Below are positions 1 through 8,468 of a DNA stretch of 64,000 bases, piece by piece (position 1 is the stretch's first letter; each line of letters opens with the position of its first letter). The position numbers and the translations under genes are program-made. The stretch covers positions 4,251,501-4,315,500 of the forward strand of contig NZ_AYTM02000002.1 of NCBI RefSeq assembly GCF_000507185.2. The letters run 5' to 3'. This DNA comes from Pseudomonas syringae KCTC 12500 (GTDB lineage Bacteria; Pseudomonadota; Gammaproteobacteria; Pseudomonadales; Pseudomonadaceae). The notes below the pieces were generated by a model. It searched no databases. It saw only the letters and a program-made list of their open reading frames with translations, and was not told the origin of the DNA.

Positions 1-24
1 ATCCGGAACCGTTGAGGTGTTGTC

Positions 25-381
25 ATGAATCTGCCGCCGAGCACAGGTCCACGTAATGGCATTCTGTCCCTGACCATCAAGGACAAGTCCGTTCTTTACG
101 CTGCTTATATGCCGTTCATCAGAAACGGCGGGCTGTTCATTCCGACCAGCAAAAGCTACAAACTGGGCGATGAAGTGTTCATGCTTCTCAATCTGATGGA
201 CGAACCGGAGAAGGTTCCGGTGGCCGGTCGTGTTGCCTGGATCACGCCGAAAGGCGCGCAGGGCAATCGCACTGCCGGCGTTGGCGTGCAGTTCAATGAC
301 GGCGACAACACCGCCCGCAATCTGATCGAAACTCACCTGGTCGGCGCTCTCAAGTCCGATCGTCCAACCCATACGATGTAG
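25..381 (+). CDS. pilZ: Type IV pilus assembly protein PilZ
   Basis: A single PilZ-type beta-barrel protein of 118 aa, the usual length for the founding PilZ family needed for type IV pilus biogenesis and twitching. The motifs that bind c-di-GMP in most PilZ domains are missing: there is no RxxxR near the N-terminus, and the region normally carrying (D/N)xSxxG reads RNGGLFI. This is typical of true PilZ, which works through PilB and FimX rather than by binding the nucleotide itself. It lies 14 bases upstream of a TatD-family gene, probably co-transcribed, as in P. aeruginosa, where holB and pilZ precede tatD. The ATG follows a weak GAGGTG-like ribosome site. Confidence 0.9.
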   Translation: MNLPPSTGPRNGILSLTIKDKSVLYAAYMPFIRNGGLFIPTSKSYKLGDEVFMLLNLMDEPEKVPVAGRVAWITPKGAQGNRTAGVGVQFNDGDNTARNLIETHLVGALKSDRPTHTM

Positions 382-395
382 TTGTGTTTTAACCC

Positions 396-1181
396 ATGCT
401 TGTAGATTCCCATTGTCACCTCGATCGCCTTGACCTTGCCCAGCACGACGGCTCTCTGGATGCCGCACTCGACGCCGCCCGCGGCAGAGGGGTCGGGCAT
501 TTTCTCTGCATCGGTGTCAGCGCCGACAATGCGGGTGCGGTCAAGGCACTCGCCGAACGCTATGCGGATGTCGATTGCTCGGTGGGCATTCATCCGCTGG
601 ACATGAAGCCCGGCGAAATGCCGCCCCTGGACTGGTTGCTCAAGGAGCTGGATCACCCGCGGGTGGTAGCGATTGGTGAGACCGGTCTGGACTATCACTA
701 CGAACCTGAAGCGGCCGAGCTGCAACAGGCGTCTTTCCGGGTTCACCTCGAGGCGGCCAGAATCACTGAAAAACCAGTGGTCATCCACACTCGGGGCGCA
801 CGTGCCGATACCCTCAGCCTGCTGCATGAAGCGGCCTTGCCCCACGCCGGTGTCCTGCACTGTTTCACCGAAGACTGGGAGATGGCCAAGGCCGCGCTTG
901 ACCTGGGTTACTACATTTCGCTGTCCGGTATCGTGACCTTTCGCAACGCCGATGCCCTGCGCGACGTTGCAAGGCAGGTGCCCGCCGATCGTCTGCTGGT
1001 CGAGACCGACTCCCCGTACCTCGCGCCCATCCCGTATCGGGGCAAGCCGAATCTGCCCCAGTACGTACGTGAGGTGGCCGAGTTTCTGGCAATGCTGCGA
1101 GGCGAGTCCTACGAGCGCTTTGCCGAGCAGACCACGGCCAATTTCGCTCGCCTGTTTCCGCTGGCGCACGTTCAGCGCTGA
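396..1181 (+). CDS. TatD family metal-dependent hydrolase (DNase)
   Basis: TIM-barrel hydrolase of the TatD/YcfH family, 261 aa, a normal length. The metal-binding signature H-x-H is at residues 6-8 (SHCHLD), followed by the GETGLDYHYE strand near residue 92, the VIHTRGA strand and the terminal metal ligand Asp in VETDSPYLAP. Family members are metal-dependent 3'-5' exonucleases linked to DNA repair and RNA quality control. The gene follows pilZ closely and is probably in the same operon. There is no obvious Shine-Dalgarno before the ATG, so translation may depend on coupling to pilZ. Confidence 0.92.
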   Translation: MLVDSHCHLDRLDLAQHDGSLDAALDAARGRGVGHFLCIGVSADNAGAVKALAERYADVDCSVGIHPLDMKPGEMPPLDWLLKELDHPRVVAIGETGLDYHYEPEAAELQQASFRVHLEAARITEKPVVIHTRGARADTLSLLHEAALPHAGVLHCFTEDWEMAKAALDLGYYISLSGIVTFRNADALRDVARQVPADRLLVETDSPYLAPIPYRGKPNLPQYVREVAEFLAMLRGESYERFAEQTTANFARLFPLAHVQR

Positions 1182-1216
1182 CGGATGCACACGTTCACGG
1201 GCAGACAAATCGCAGG

Positions 1217-1337
1217 CAAAAAAAACCCGGATTCTGGGGGGTGAAGCCGGGTTAAGACCATTAGGAGTAAAACAAAGGCGCGCTAGTCCTTTGGCGCCTC
1301 TACTGCCGAGTCATTTGGGGAATGATGACGCGGCAGC
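1217..1337 (-). ncRNA. rgsA: Small regulatory RNA RgsA
   Basis: Between the TatD gene and the exporter gene the minus strand carries a stationary-phase promoter and, about 120 bases on, an intrinsic terminator, with no convincing ORF between. The position matches RgsA (P16) of P. aeruginosa, encoded beside the tatD homologue. The length fits the known transcript of about 120 nt. RgsA is an Hfq-associated RNA that depends on RpoS and indirectly on GacA, and is linked to oxidative stress and motility. The 5' end is inferred from the promoter and may be off by a few bases. I rely on position, size and signals; I could not align it to a reference. Confidence 0.75.
1218..1253 (-). terminator. Intrinsic terminator of rgsA
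   Basis: On the minus strand AACCCGG and CCGGGTT form a 7-bp stem around a 16-base loop and are followed by an uninterrupted run of T (bases 1218-1225). On the plus strand the same hairpin is followed by AAGACC, so it can only work as a terminator for minus-strand transcription. Confidence 0.85.
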
Positions 1338-1340
1338 AGC

Positions 1341-1350
1341 TTAAGTATTG
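1341..1350 (-). promoter_or_regulatory. RpoS-type -10 element of rgsA
   Basis: The minus strand reads CAATACTTAA, matching nine of ten positions of the stationary-phase sigma factor consensus CTATACTTAA. Transcription would start near base 1337, giving an RNA of about 120 nt up to the terminator. No clear -35 element is needed or seen. Confidence 0.6.
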
Positions 1351-1485
1351 TTCAGGACGGCGCAGCGTCCAGTGCCTTTTGATCGTTTTTTAAACAGTTT
1401 TGGAATACTAAAGCGCTCCTTGAGTGCTCGATGAACACTTTGTATCGGGCGAAATGCGGGTGCGCTGCAGTAGTGGAGTGGTGGG

Positions 1486-2139
1486 GTGGAGTTTTCCAAC
1501 GGTTTTCTGCTGAGTCTGTCCTTGTGCCTGGACATTGGTCTGGCAAACATCGCCATGATCACGCTGTCCATGCAGCGCGGTTTTTCCAGAGGGCTGTGGC
1601 TCGGGCTGGGAACCTGCGTCGGTGATCTGGCCTACGCAATCCTGGCGATGCTCGGCATGGCCGTGCTGCTGCAATATGAAGCCGTGCGCTACGTGCTCTG
1701 GATTGGCGGCACGGCGGTGCTGGCCTGGTTCTGCTTCAGAATGATCATGAGTGCTACCACCGTCAGCAACGGTCTCGACAGTCAGGCGGTTGAATCGGAA
1801 AAATCCAGCCTGGCGCTGTTCCTGCGCGGGATCTTTCTGGCGATGTCCTCACCCAGCGCCATCCTCTGGTTTGCCGCAGTCGGCGGAGCGCTGATTGCCC
1901 GGCAAGGCTCTGATCTTGTCAGCGCTTCGACCTTTCTCGCCGGGTTTGTCGCTGCGGGCGTGGTCTGGTCGATCTCGCTGTGCGCGCTGGCTCATCAGGG
2001 TGGGCGTTTCATGGGCGAACGAATGTTGCGCTGGTCGTACATTGCCTCGGCGCTGATCTTTGCCTACTTCACGTTGTATGTGGTGATCACGGGTTATCTG
2101 GAGTTTGTCGTTGCCTCTCCAGCGTTGCCAGCGCACTAG
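1486..2139 (+). CDS. LysE/RhtB family amino-acid exporter
   Basis: An integral membrane protein of 217 aa with about six hydrophobic segments and the LysE-family N-terminal pattern (FLLSLSLCLDIGLANIAMI, then a glycine-rich loop GLGTCVGDLAYAILA). Family members export amino acids or related small molecules such as homoserine, threonine or lysine; the substrate cannot be told from sequence. The start is a GTG at 1486, because no in-frame ATG lies near the N-terminal membrane segment. It stands alone downstream of the rgsA locus, transcribed away from it. Confidence 0.85.
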   Translation: MEFSNGFLLSLSLCLDIGLANIAMITLSMQRGFSRGLWLGLGTCVGDLAYAILAMLGMAVLLQYEAVRYVLWIGGTAVLAWFCFRMIMSATTVSNGLDSQAVESEKSSLALFLRGIFLAMSSPSAILWFAAVGGALIARQGSDLVSASTFLAGFVAAGVVWSISLCALAHQGGRFMGERMLRWSYIASALIFAYFTLYVVITGYLEFVVASPALPAH

Positions 2140-2298
2140 GTTGCCACCGCAGTGGAACGGTATCGGGCGCCCGGGCTGACCGATGCGGATTTCCCGCCCG
2201 AATCATTCGTGCAGGTCGACAAATATGGATGAACCGTGCAATTTAGCGCCGATTGGGCATAATACCCGGCTTCGATTTCGATCCTGACAGACCTCTCT

Positions 2299-2961
2299 AT
2301 GCAGAAAGAACCTCGTAAGGTCCGTGAATTTCGCCGCCGTGAGCAGGAAATTCTCGACACCGCGCTAAAGCTGTTTCTCGAGCAAGGCGAAGACAGCGTC
2401 ACTGTCGAGATGATCGCGGACGCCGTCGGCATTGGCAAAGGCACCATCTACAAGCACTTCAAGTCCAAGGCGGAAATCTACCTGCGCCTTATGCTCGACT
2501 ACGAGCGGGATCTGAACGAGCTGCTGCATTCGGCCGATGTCGACAAGGACAAGGAATCGCTCTCGCGCGCCTACTTCGAATTCCGCATGCGTGACCCGCA
2601 GCGCTATCGCCTGTTCGACCGCCTGGAAGAGAAGGTGGTCAAGGGCAATCAGGTGCCTGAGCTGGTCGAAGAACTGCACAAGATTCGCGCTTCCAACTTC
2701 GAACACCTGACGCTGCTGATCAAAGGCCGCATCAGCGAAGGCAAGCTTGAAGATGTCCCGCCTTACTACCATTACTGCGCTGCCTGGGCGCTGGTGCATG
2801 GCGCCGTTGCGCTGTATCACTCGCCATTCTGGAGCAACGTGCTGGAAGACCAGGAGGGCTTCTTCCACTTCCTCATGGACATCGGCGTACGCATGGGCAA
2901 CAAGCGCAAGCGCGACGGCGAAGTCAACGCCGAACCCACGCCAGATCCTGCCGCCGAATAA
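2299..2961 (+). CDS. TetR/AcrR family transcriptional regulator
   Basis: 220 aa with an N-terminal TetR helix-turn-helix (about residues 10-60: AREILDTA-like start, IADAVGIGKGTIYKHFKSKAE). The C-terminal ligand domain is all-helical and the last 20 residues are charged and proline-rich. It resembles the P. aeruginosa regulator beside rgsA (PA2957), a conserved neighbour in this genus. The ligand is unknown. A -10-like CATAAT lies about 35 bases upstream. The next gene, a lipoprotein, is 120 bases downstream and may be separately transcribed. Confidence 0.9.
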   Translation: MQKEPRKVREFRRREQEILDTALKLFLEQGEDSVTVEMIADAVGIGKGTIYKHFKSKAEIYLRLMLDYERDLNELLHSADVDKDKESLSRAYFEFRMRDPQRYRLFDRLEEKVVKGNQVPELVEELHKIRASNFEHLTLLIKGRISEGKLEDVPPYYHYCAAWALVHGAVALYHSPFWSNVLEDQEGFFHFLMDIGVRMGNKRKRDGEVNAEPTPDPAAE

Positions 2962-3084
2962 CGCGCCGGCCTGGCCTTGAGCATCAGCTTCAAGGCTTTG
3001 GCGCCGGCTGCGTCAGAGATGGCGCGGAAGCTGCATCCGACGACCATTCGCCGGTTTTCCGTCACCGGTATTTGGGAGGGGATA

Positions 3085-3687
3085 ATGCGTAGCCTGGTTA
3101 TGCTGCTCGCGCTTCTGGCGTTGAGTGGCTGCATGAAAGTCAGTGACATGGGCGAGGGTGTTCGCGAGCAATTCAGCGACGCAGGTCTGCTCGACCATAG
3201 CGAAACCCGGCGTACTGCCAACTGGCGCGTGCAGCCTGACTCGTTCATTTACATCGCTCAGGGCGCCTTTGTGCCGCCAGGCAACGCCTATCCGCGGCCC
3301 AACGTGGTGGCTGAAGAAGCTTTCAAGGGCTTTATCGAGTACTTCCCGATGGTCCGTCGTGCCCGAGGCCCATTGGGGCTGGATGAAGCCATGGTCGAGG
3401 CGCGTGCTGCGGGCGCACATTATTTGCTCTATGCGCGTTTCGCCAAGGCTGACGACCGCATCGGCAATGGCGATCAATGGGCCGATCAGGAAGCGGTGGA
3501 TCGTCTGGGCGTCGACAGCGGCGTCATTCAGCTGATGCTGATCGAGACCGGCACCCGCTACCTCATCGACAGCGCACGCATTCGCAGCCGTGGCGGATTG
3601 CTGACGCTTTACGACAAAAGCCCCGAGGATTTGCTGGGTCCGCCTCTTGAGGACTACGCTCGTACCTTATTGGGTGTCGAACGCTAG
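3085..3687 (+). CDS. DUF4823 lipoprotein
   Basis: 200 aa predicted outer-membrane or periplasmic lipoprotein. Start chosen at the ATG at 3085: it has a good GGAGGGG ribosome site and begins a lipoprotein signal (MRSLVMLLALLALSGC, lipobox LSGC with Cys16). An upstream in-frame start would bury the signal. The mature part has a beta-rich YLLYARFAKADDR segment typical of the DUF4823 family, of unknown function. It is followed 21 bases later by a DUF1285 gene and probably shares its transcript. Confidence 0.85.
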   Translation: MRSLVMLLALLALSGCMKVSDMGEGVREQFSDAGLLDHSETRRTANWRVQPDSFIYIAQGAFVPPGNAYPRPNVVAEEAFKGFIEYFPMVRRARGPLGLDEAMVEARAAGAHYLLYARFAKADDRIGNGDQWADQEAVDRLGVDSGVIQLMLIETGTRYLIDSARIRSRGGLLTLYDKSPEDLLGPPLEDYARTLLGVER

Positions 3688-3708
3688 AAGCCGTGTCAGG
3701 AGAGTTGA

Positions 3709-4269
3709 GTGACCGATTCAAACAAGGCGGGTGATCTGTTCGCGCAGATCCCCAAAACCAAAGGGCTACCGCCTGTTCATTTGTGGAATCCGGACTTCTG
3801 CGGCGATATCGACATGCGTATCGCTCGCGACGGTACCTGGTATTACCTGGGCACGCCGATCGGCCGCAAACCGATGGTCCGGCTGTTCTCTACCATCATG
3901 CGCCGCGATGGCGATGACTATTTCCTGATCACGCCCGTCGAGAAGGTCGGCATCACAGTTGATGACGCGCCTTTTGTCGCTGTCAGCCTCGAGGTGCTGG
4001 GGGAGGGCGAGGGTCAGGTATTGCGCTTTCTGACCAATGTAGAGGATCAAAGCGAAGCGGGACCGGAACACCTTTTGCGGGTTGTAACCGACCCTGACAC
4101 CCAGGAACCGGCGCCGTACATTCACGTGCGAACCAATCTTGAGGCGCTGATTCACCGCAATGTTTTCTATCAGTTGGTCGAGCTGGCCGTCTCCCGCGAC
4201 ATAGACGGACAGCGCTGGCTGGGCGTCTGGAGCCATGGCGTGTTCTTCCCGATAGGGCTCGAGCCTTGA
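3709..4269 (+). CDS. DUF1285 domain protein
   Basis: 186 aa soluble protein of the DUF1285 family, recognised from the LWNPDFCGDIDMRIARDGTWYYLGTPI opening (split here: LWNPDFCGDIDMRI then ARDGTWYYLGTPI) and the VFFPIG ending. The structure of family members suggests a two-domain small-ligand or signalling fold but no function is established. Start is GTG at 3709 behind an AGGAGAG ribosome site. It is the last gene of the short group beginning with the TetR regulator. Confidence 0.85.
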   Translation: MTDSNKAGDLFAQIPKTKGLPPVHLWNPDFCGDIDMRIARDGTWYYLGTPIGRKPMVRLFSTIMRRDGDDYFLITPVEKVGITVDDAPFVAVSLEVLGEGEGQVLRFLTNVEDQSEAGPEHLLRVVTDPDTQEPAPYIHVRTNLEALIHRNVFYQLVELAVSRDIDGQRWLGVWSHGVFFPIGLEP

Positions 4270-4354
4270 AATGCACACCTGATTGCCGGCTTGAATTGCC
4301 TGTAGGCAGTGCGGCGGTTAAAGTGCCGCTCCCTGATTTTCCTGAGGTTTTTGC

Positions 4355-5368
4355 ATGAGCCAGTCCTTTGATATCGCCGTAGTCGGCGCAACCGGTACTG
4401 TCGGCGAAACCGTTGTGCAGGTTCTGGAGGAGCGCAATTTTCCGGTGGGCAATCTGTACCTGCTGGCCAGCATCGAGTCCGCAGGCCACTCGGTGCCGTT
4501 TCGAGGCAAGAATGTGCGCGTACGCGAAGTCGACGAGTTCGATTTCAGCACGGTGCGCATGGCGTTTTTCGCTGCGGGGCCTGCGGTCAGTCGCAGTCAC
4601 GCCGAAAAAGCGGTAGCAGCGGGTTGCACGGTCATCGACTTGTCGGGCGCATTTACGTCAGCCCAGGCGCCGAATGTGGTGCCGGAAATAAATGCTACGC
4701 TTTTGCACAGCCGTGGTATCGCGCCTTGTCTGGTTGCCAGCCCCAGCGCTTCTGCCACTGCGGTTGCCCTGGCTCTGGCGCCGTTGCGCGGCCTGATCGA
4801 TATTCAGTCGGTGATGGTAACGGCGTGTCTGGCGGTATCGGCACTGGGGCGTGAAGGCGTCAGCGAGCTGGCACGTCAGACCACCGAACTGTTGAATGTC
4901 CGCCCGCTGGAAGCACGTTTTTTTGATCGCCAGATGGCGTTCAACCTGCTGGCGCAAGTGGGTACACCAGACGCGTCGGGGCACCTGCCGCTGGAAAGGC
5001 GTCTGGTCGAAGAATTGCGCGAACTGCTTGCGCTGCCATCGCTCAAAGTGTCTGCGACTTGCATTCAGGTACCGGTGTTCTTTGGTGACAGCTTCACTGT
5101 CGCGCTGCGCACGGCCGGGGCGGTCGACGTGGCAGCGGTCAATGCTGCACTCGAGTCTGCAGAGGGGATCGAGCTGGTCGATGCGGGTGATTACCCTACA
5201 CCGGTGGGCGATGCGGTGGGTCAGGACGTGGTTTATGTGGGACGCGTCAGGGCGGGAACCGACGATTCCGAGCAGCTCAATCTGTGGCTGACCTCAGATA
5301 ATGTGCGCAAAGGCGCGGCGCTCAACGCTGTGCAGGTTGGCGAATTGTTGATAAAAGACTATGTGTAA
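4355..5368 (+). CDS. Usg-like aspartate-semialdehyde dehydrogenase homologue lacking the catalytic residues
   Basis: 337 aa with the full Asd fold: an N-terminal NADP-binding motif (VVGATGTVGETVVQVL) and a C-terminal dimerisation domain. The catalytic Cys of the P-N-C-(S/T) motif is replaced: the sequence reads PSAS, with Ala132 in that position. The active-site His of the GHS motif is Asp245 (GDS). It therefore matches the Usg-type paralogue found upstream of fimV and truA in Pseudomonas (PA3116) rather than the true Asd. It is unlikely to reduce aspartyl phosphate; its role is unknown. A TGAGG ribosome site precedes the ATG. Confidence 0.88.
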   Translation: MSQSFDIAVVGATGTVGETVVQVLEERNFPVGNLYLLASIESAGHSVPFRGKNVRVREVDEFDFSTVRMAFFAAGPAVSRSHAEKAVAAGCTVIDLSGAFTSAQAPNVVPEINATLLHSRGIAPCLVASPSASATAVALALAPLRGLIDIQSVMVTACLAVSALGREGVSELARQTTELLNVRPLEARFFDRQMAFNLLAQVGTPDASGHLPLERRLVEELRELLALPSLKVSATCIQVPVFFGDSFTVALRTAGAVDVAAVNAALESAEGIELVDAGDYPTPVGDAVGQDVVYVGRVRAGTDDSEQLNLWLTSDNVRKGAALNAVQVGELLIKDYV

Positions 5369-5477
5369 AAGATACTTGGCAACAATTTGAATAATTGTTT
5401 TAGCGGCGATACGCCTTACACCCAAATGCAGGACTACCTCCCCGGATCTTGGGGAATCTTTAAACAAGGGATGGGCT

Positions 5478-8309
5478 ATGGTTCAGGTTCGTAAACTGGT
5501 ATTAGCAATCGCTGCGGCATCAGCGCTGTCATCGGGTATGGCGCAGGCGCTGGGGCTCGGGGAATTGTCGGTCAAGTCGACCCTGAATCAGCCATTGGTA
5601 GCGGAAATCGAGTTGACCGAGGCTCAGGGACTCAACGCAACGCAAGTTGTGCCCAGCCTGGCCACCACGGCCGACTTCGCGCAGGCGGGCGTGACCCGTC
5701 AGGCATTTCTCAACGATCTCACCTTTACCCCGGTTATCAATGCCAGCGGTAAAAGTGTCCTGCGCATTACATCCAGCAAGCCGGTGCGCGAGCCTTATGT
5801 GAAGTTCCTGGTTCAGGTGCTCTGGCCCAATGGCCGGTTGCTGCGTGAATACAGCCTTCTGCTCGATCCGCCGAAATTCTCTCCCGAGGCTGCCGCTGCG
5901 GCTGCTGCCCCGGCCCCCGCTGCAGCGCCCGCGGCGCCTGCGCAACTGGCAACGGTAGCCCCGTCGGCTGAAGCGCCGGCAGCCGAGGCACCAGCACCGG
6001 CACCGTCTGCCAACCCAGCCGCAGTGCCGCCGCCAGCCGCGGACAAGCAGTCGCAGTACGTCACCGCCAATAACGACACCCTGTGGGAAATCGCTGCGAA
6101 GGTGCGCACTGGCGGGACTGTCCAGCAAACCATGCTGGCGATTCAGGCGTTGAATCCGGATGCGTTCATTGGTGGCAACATCAACCGCCTGAAGAAAGGG
6201 CAGGTGCTGCGCCTTCCAACACCGCAACAGACCACCGCGCTGCCGCAATCACAGGCAGTGGCAGAAGTTTCCCGGCAATACAGCGCCTGGCGTGAAGGTC
6301 GCCGTCTGCCGGCCGGTACACGTCAGGTCGATGCTACCCGTCGTGACCGTGCGGGCGCGGCGCCCTCCAAAGTCGATACCTCCGATAACCTCAGTCTGGT
6401 GTCGGCAAGTGGCAAGCCTGCGGCTAAAGGTGCGGCGGGCGACAGCGATGTCGGCAACAAGCTGGCCGTGGCTCAGGAAGCCCTGGACACTACGCGTCGC
6501 GACAATGCCGAGCTGAAAAGCCGCATGAACGACCTGCAAAGCCAGCTCGACAAGTTGCAGCGTCTGGTCGAGCTGAAAAACGGTCAACTGGCCAAGATGC
6601 AGGCCGCTGGCGCAGCTGTGCCTCCTCCTGCCGCCACCCCGGAAGCGGCGACGCCTGCCAACGCGGCGGTGCCTGCCTCGCTGGTCGACGCCAACGGTGC
6701 CCCGGTCAAACCGGCCGGCGAGATCGCGCCTGAAGATGCGCTGCCTGCCGGAGCTGCCGAAGTTGCAACGCCGGCGCCAGAGCAGCCGCTGGCGGTAGAG
6801 CCGGTTGCTGCAGCAGACGAAGACGAGGACGCGCTGCAGAAAATCATCAACAACCCTGTGTTGCTTGGTCTGATCGGCGGTGCGGTATTGCTGATTCTGG
6901 CCTTGCTGCTGTTGTTCCTGGCGCGTCGTCGCGCGGCGAAGGCCGAGGCCGAGAAGCACAAGCGCATGGCGCGTGCGCTGGCCGAGGAGTCGGATTTCGT
7001 CTCGGACATGGACATGAATGCACCGCCTGCCAGCTTCGACGGGCTTGATGTGCCGCCGCCCAATGTGCGCATGGGAGGCGCCGCAGCAGCAGGCGCTGGC
7101 GGTCGTGAACGTCCTGCCGATCCGCTGGTTCAGGCCGAGATCCATATCGCTTACGGTCGTATGAATCAGGCGATAGAGTTGCTGGAAGAAGCTGTTAACG
7201 AAGACCCGAAGCGCGACGATATCCGTCTGAAACTGATGGAAATCTACGCCGAGCAGGGTAACAACAAAGCCTATGCCGCCCACGAACGTAAACTGGTGGC
7301 AGCGGGAAAGCTTGAAGCTGAGGTCGAGCAGCGGGAAGAACTTAACTCGACCCTGAAGCCGGTGGCACCTGTTGCTGCGCCGCTGGCTTCGGAAACCTCC
7401 ACTGCATCGGCTGCTCCAGCGGTAGCTGCAGCCGCCGCGGCGGCTACAACAGCCGCACTGGTTGCAGAGCTCGATGCCAAATATCTTGAAGAGCTGCTGG
7501 CCGATGATGCGGCAGAGCAGGAGGCCGAGCCTGAGCCCGAAATTGTTGCTACACCTGAACCTGAGCCGGAAGTAACCGCGCCGCTGGCCGCAGAGCCTGT
7601 TGAAGAGGCAGACCCGTTCGATAACGATTTTGACTTGAGCCTGGACGAGTTCGAAGAACCTTCTGTGCCTGAAGTCTCTACTGTGAACGACCTCGATGAC
7701 CTGATGCTCGACGAGCCCAAGGTTTCGGCGGTAGCGGATGACGAAGAGCTGAGCTTCGAGTCGGTCATGCAGCAGCAGGAAGAGGCCCGTGCAGCGACAA
7801 CGCCGCAGGACCTCGCCGACTTCGACCTCGATTTGTCCGAGGAAGACCCGGCGCTCAAGAGCGAAGATGACTTCCTGCTTGGGCTTGGCGAGGATCCGCT
7901 GGATTTGGGTGAAACCTCTGCTGTACCGCCGGTCAGTGATGATCTGGAGCTTCCAGAGGATTTCGACCTGTCGCTGGCGGACGAGATTGAAACCGATCAG
8001 GCAAGTCAGGCGTTCGCGACTGAAATCGATGACGTCAATGCCGAGCTTGAGCGTCTTTCGCAAAATCTCGAGCATCCGCCGCTCGATGAGCCGAGATTCA
8101 CCGCGGAGGATGCGGCAGCGCTGGATGACGAGCCGGACTTCGACTTCATGTCCGGTACTGACGAGGCGGCGACCAAGCTTGATCTGGCGCGTGCCTACAT
8201 CGACATGGGCGATGCGGACGGCGCTCGGGATATTCTTGATGAGGTCGTCACCGAGGGCGATGACGGTCAGAAAAGCGAAGCGCGGGAAATGCTTTCGCGG
8301 CTGGCCTGA
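5478..8309 (+). CDS. fimV: FimV/HubP polar landmark and pilus assembly protein
   Basis: 943 aa peptidoglycan-binding inner-membrane protein needed for type IV pilus assembly and polar organisation. Order of parts: signal peptide (residues 1-25), N-terminal FimV beta domain (LGLGELSVKSTLNQPL), Ala/Pro-rich linker, LysM domain (about 193-250: YVTANNDTLWEIAAKV), coiled coil (about 330-375), second Ala/Pro linker, one membrane segment (about 458-478, followed by RRRAAK), a TPR-like segment, a long acidic cytoplasmic region, and the conserved C-terminal domain ending in LDLARAYIDMGDADGARDIL. Length is close to the P. aeruginosa protein. A hairpin terminator follows. Confidence 0.96.
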   Translation: MVQVRKLVLAIAAASALSSGMAQALGLGELSVKSTLNQPLVAEIELTEAQGLNATQVVPSLATTADFAQAGVTRQAFLNDLTFTPVINASGKSVLRITSSKPVREPYVKFLVQVLWPNGRLLREYSLLLDPPKFSPEAAAAAAAPAPAAAPAAPAQLATVAPSAEAPAAEAPAPAPSANPAAVPPPAADKQSQYVTANNDTLWEIAAKVRTGGTVQQTMLAIQALNPDAFIGGNINRLKKGQVLRLPTPQQTTALPQSQAVAEVSRQYSAWREGRRLPAGTRQVDATRRDRAGAAPSKVDTSDNLSLVSASGKPAAKGAAGDSDVGNKLAVAQEALDTTRRDNAELKSRMNDLQSQLDKLQRLVELKNGQLAKMQAAGAAVPPPAATPEAATPANAAVPASLVDANGAPVKPAGEIAPEDALPAGAAEVATPAPEQPLAVEPVAAADEDEDALQKIINNPVLLGLIGGAVLLILALLLLFLARRRAAKAEAEKHKRMARALAEESDFVSDMDMNAPPASFDGLDVPPPNVRMGGAAAAGAGGRERPADPLVQAEIHIAYGRMNQAIELLEEAVNEDPKRDDIRLKLMEIYAEQGNNKAYAAHERKLVAAGKLEAEVEQREELNSTLKPVAPVAAPLASETSTASAAPAVAAAAAAATTAALVAELDAKYLEELLADDAAEQEAEPEPEIVATPEPEPEVTAPLAAEPVEEADPFDNDFDLSLDEFEEPSVPEVSTVNDLDDLMLDEPKVSAVADDEELSFESVMQQQEEARAATTPQDLADFDLDLSEEDPALKSEDDFLLGLGEDPLDLGETSAVPPVSDDLELPEDFDLSLADEIETDQASQAFATEIDDVNAELERLSQNLEHPPLDEPRFTAEDAAALDDEPDFDFMSGTDEAATKLDLARAYIDMGDADGARDILDEVVTEGDDGQKSEAREMLSRLA

Positions 8310-8330
8310 CTCAACCCCGGCAACCTGCAC

Positions 8331-8356
8331 ACGGCCGCTTATGCGGCCGTTTGCAT
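8331..8356 (+). terminator. Probable terminator after fimV
   Basis: ACGGCCGC and GCGGCCGT form a perfect 8-bp stem with a TTAT loop (8331-8350), followed by TTGCATTT. The T tract is imperfect, so termination may be partial and let some transcription into truA. Confidence 0.6.
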
Positions 8357-8468
8357 TTCAGATGTCCGGCTTGAGTAGCGTGTTTTTTTTGCGGCCGTAT
8401 AATGGCCGACTTTTCGCGAACCGACAGGCTGTACCACTTTGGCGAATATAGATAACCCGGCCGCCGAG

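Noticed and set aside
6249..8330. 693-codon open frame on the minus strand across fimV
   Set aside because: It is a shadow of the GC-rich third codon positions of fimV; the predicted protein is Arg/Gln/Ile-rich with no domain.
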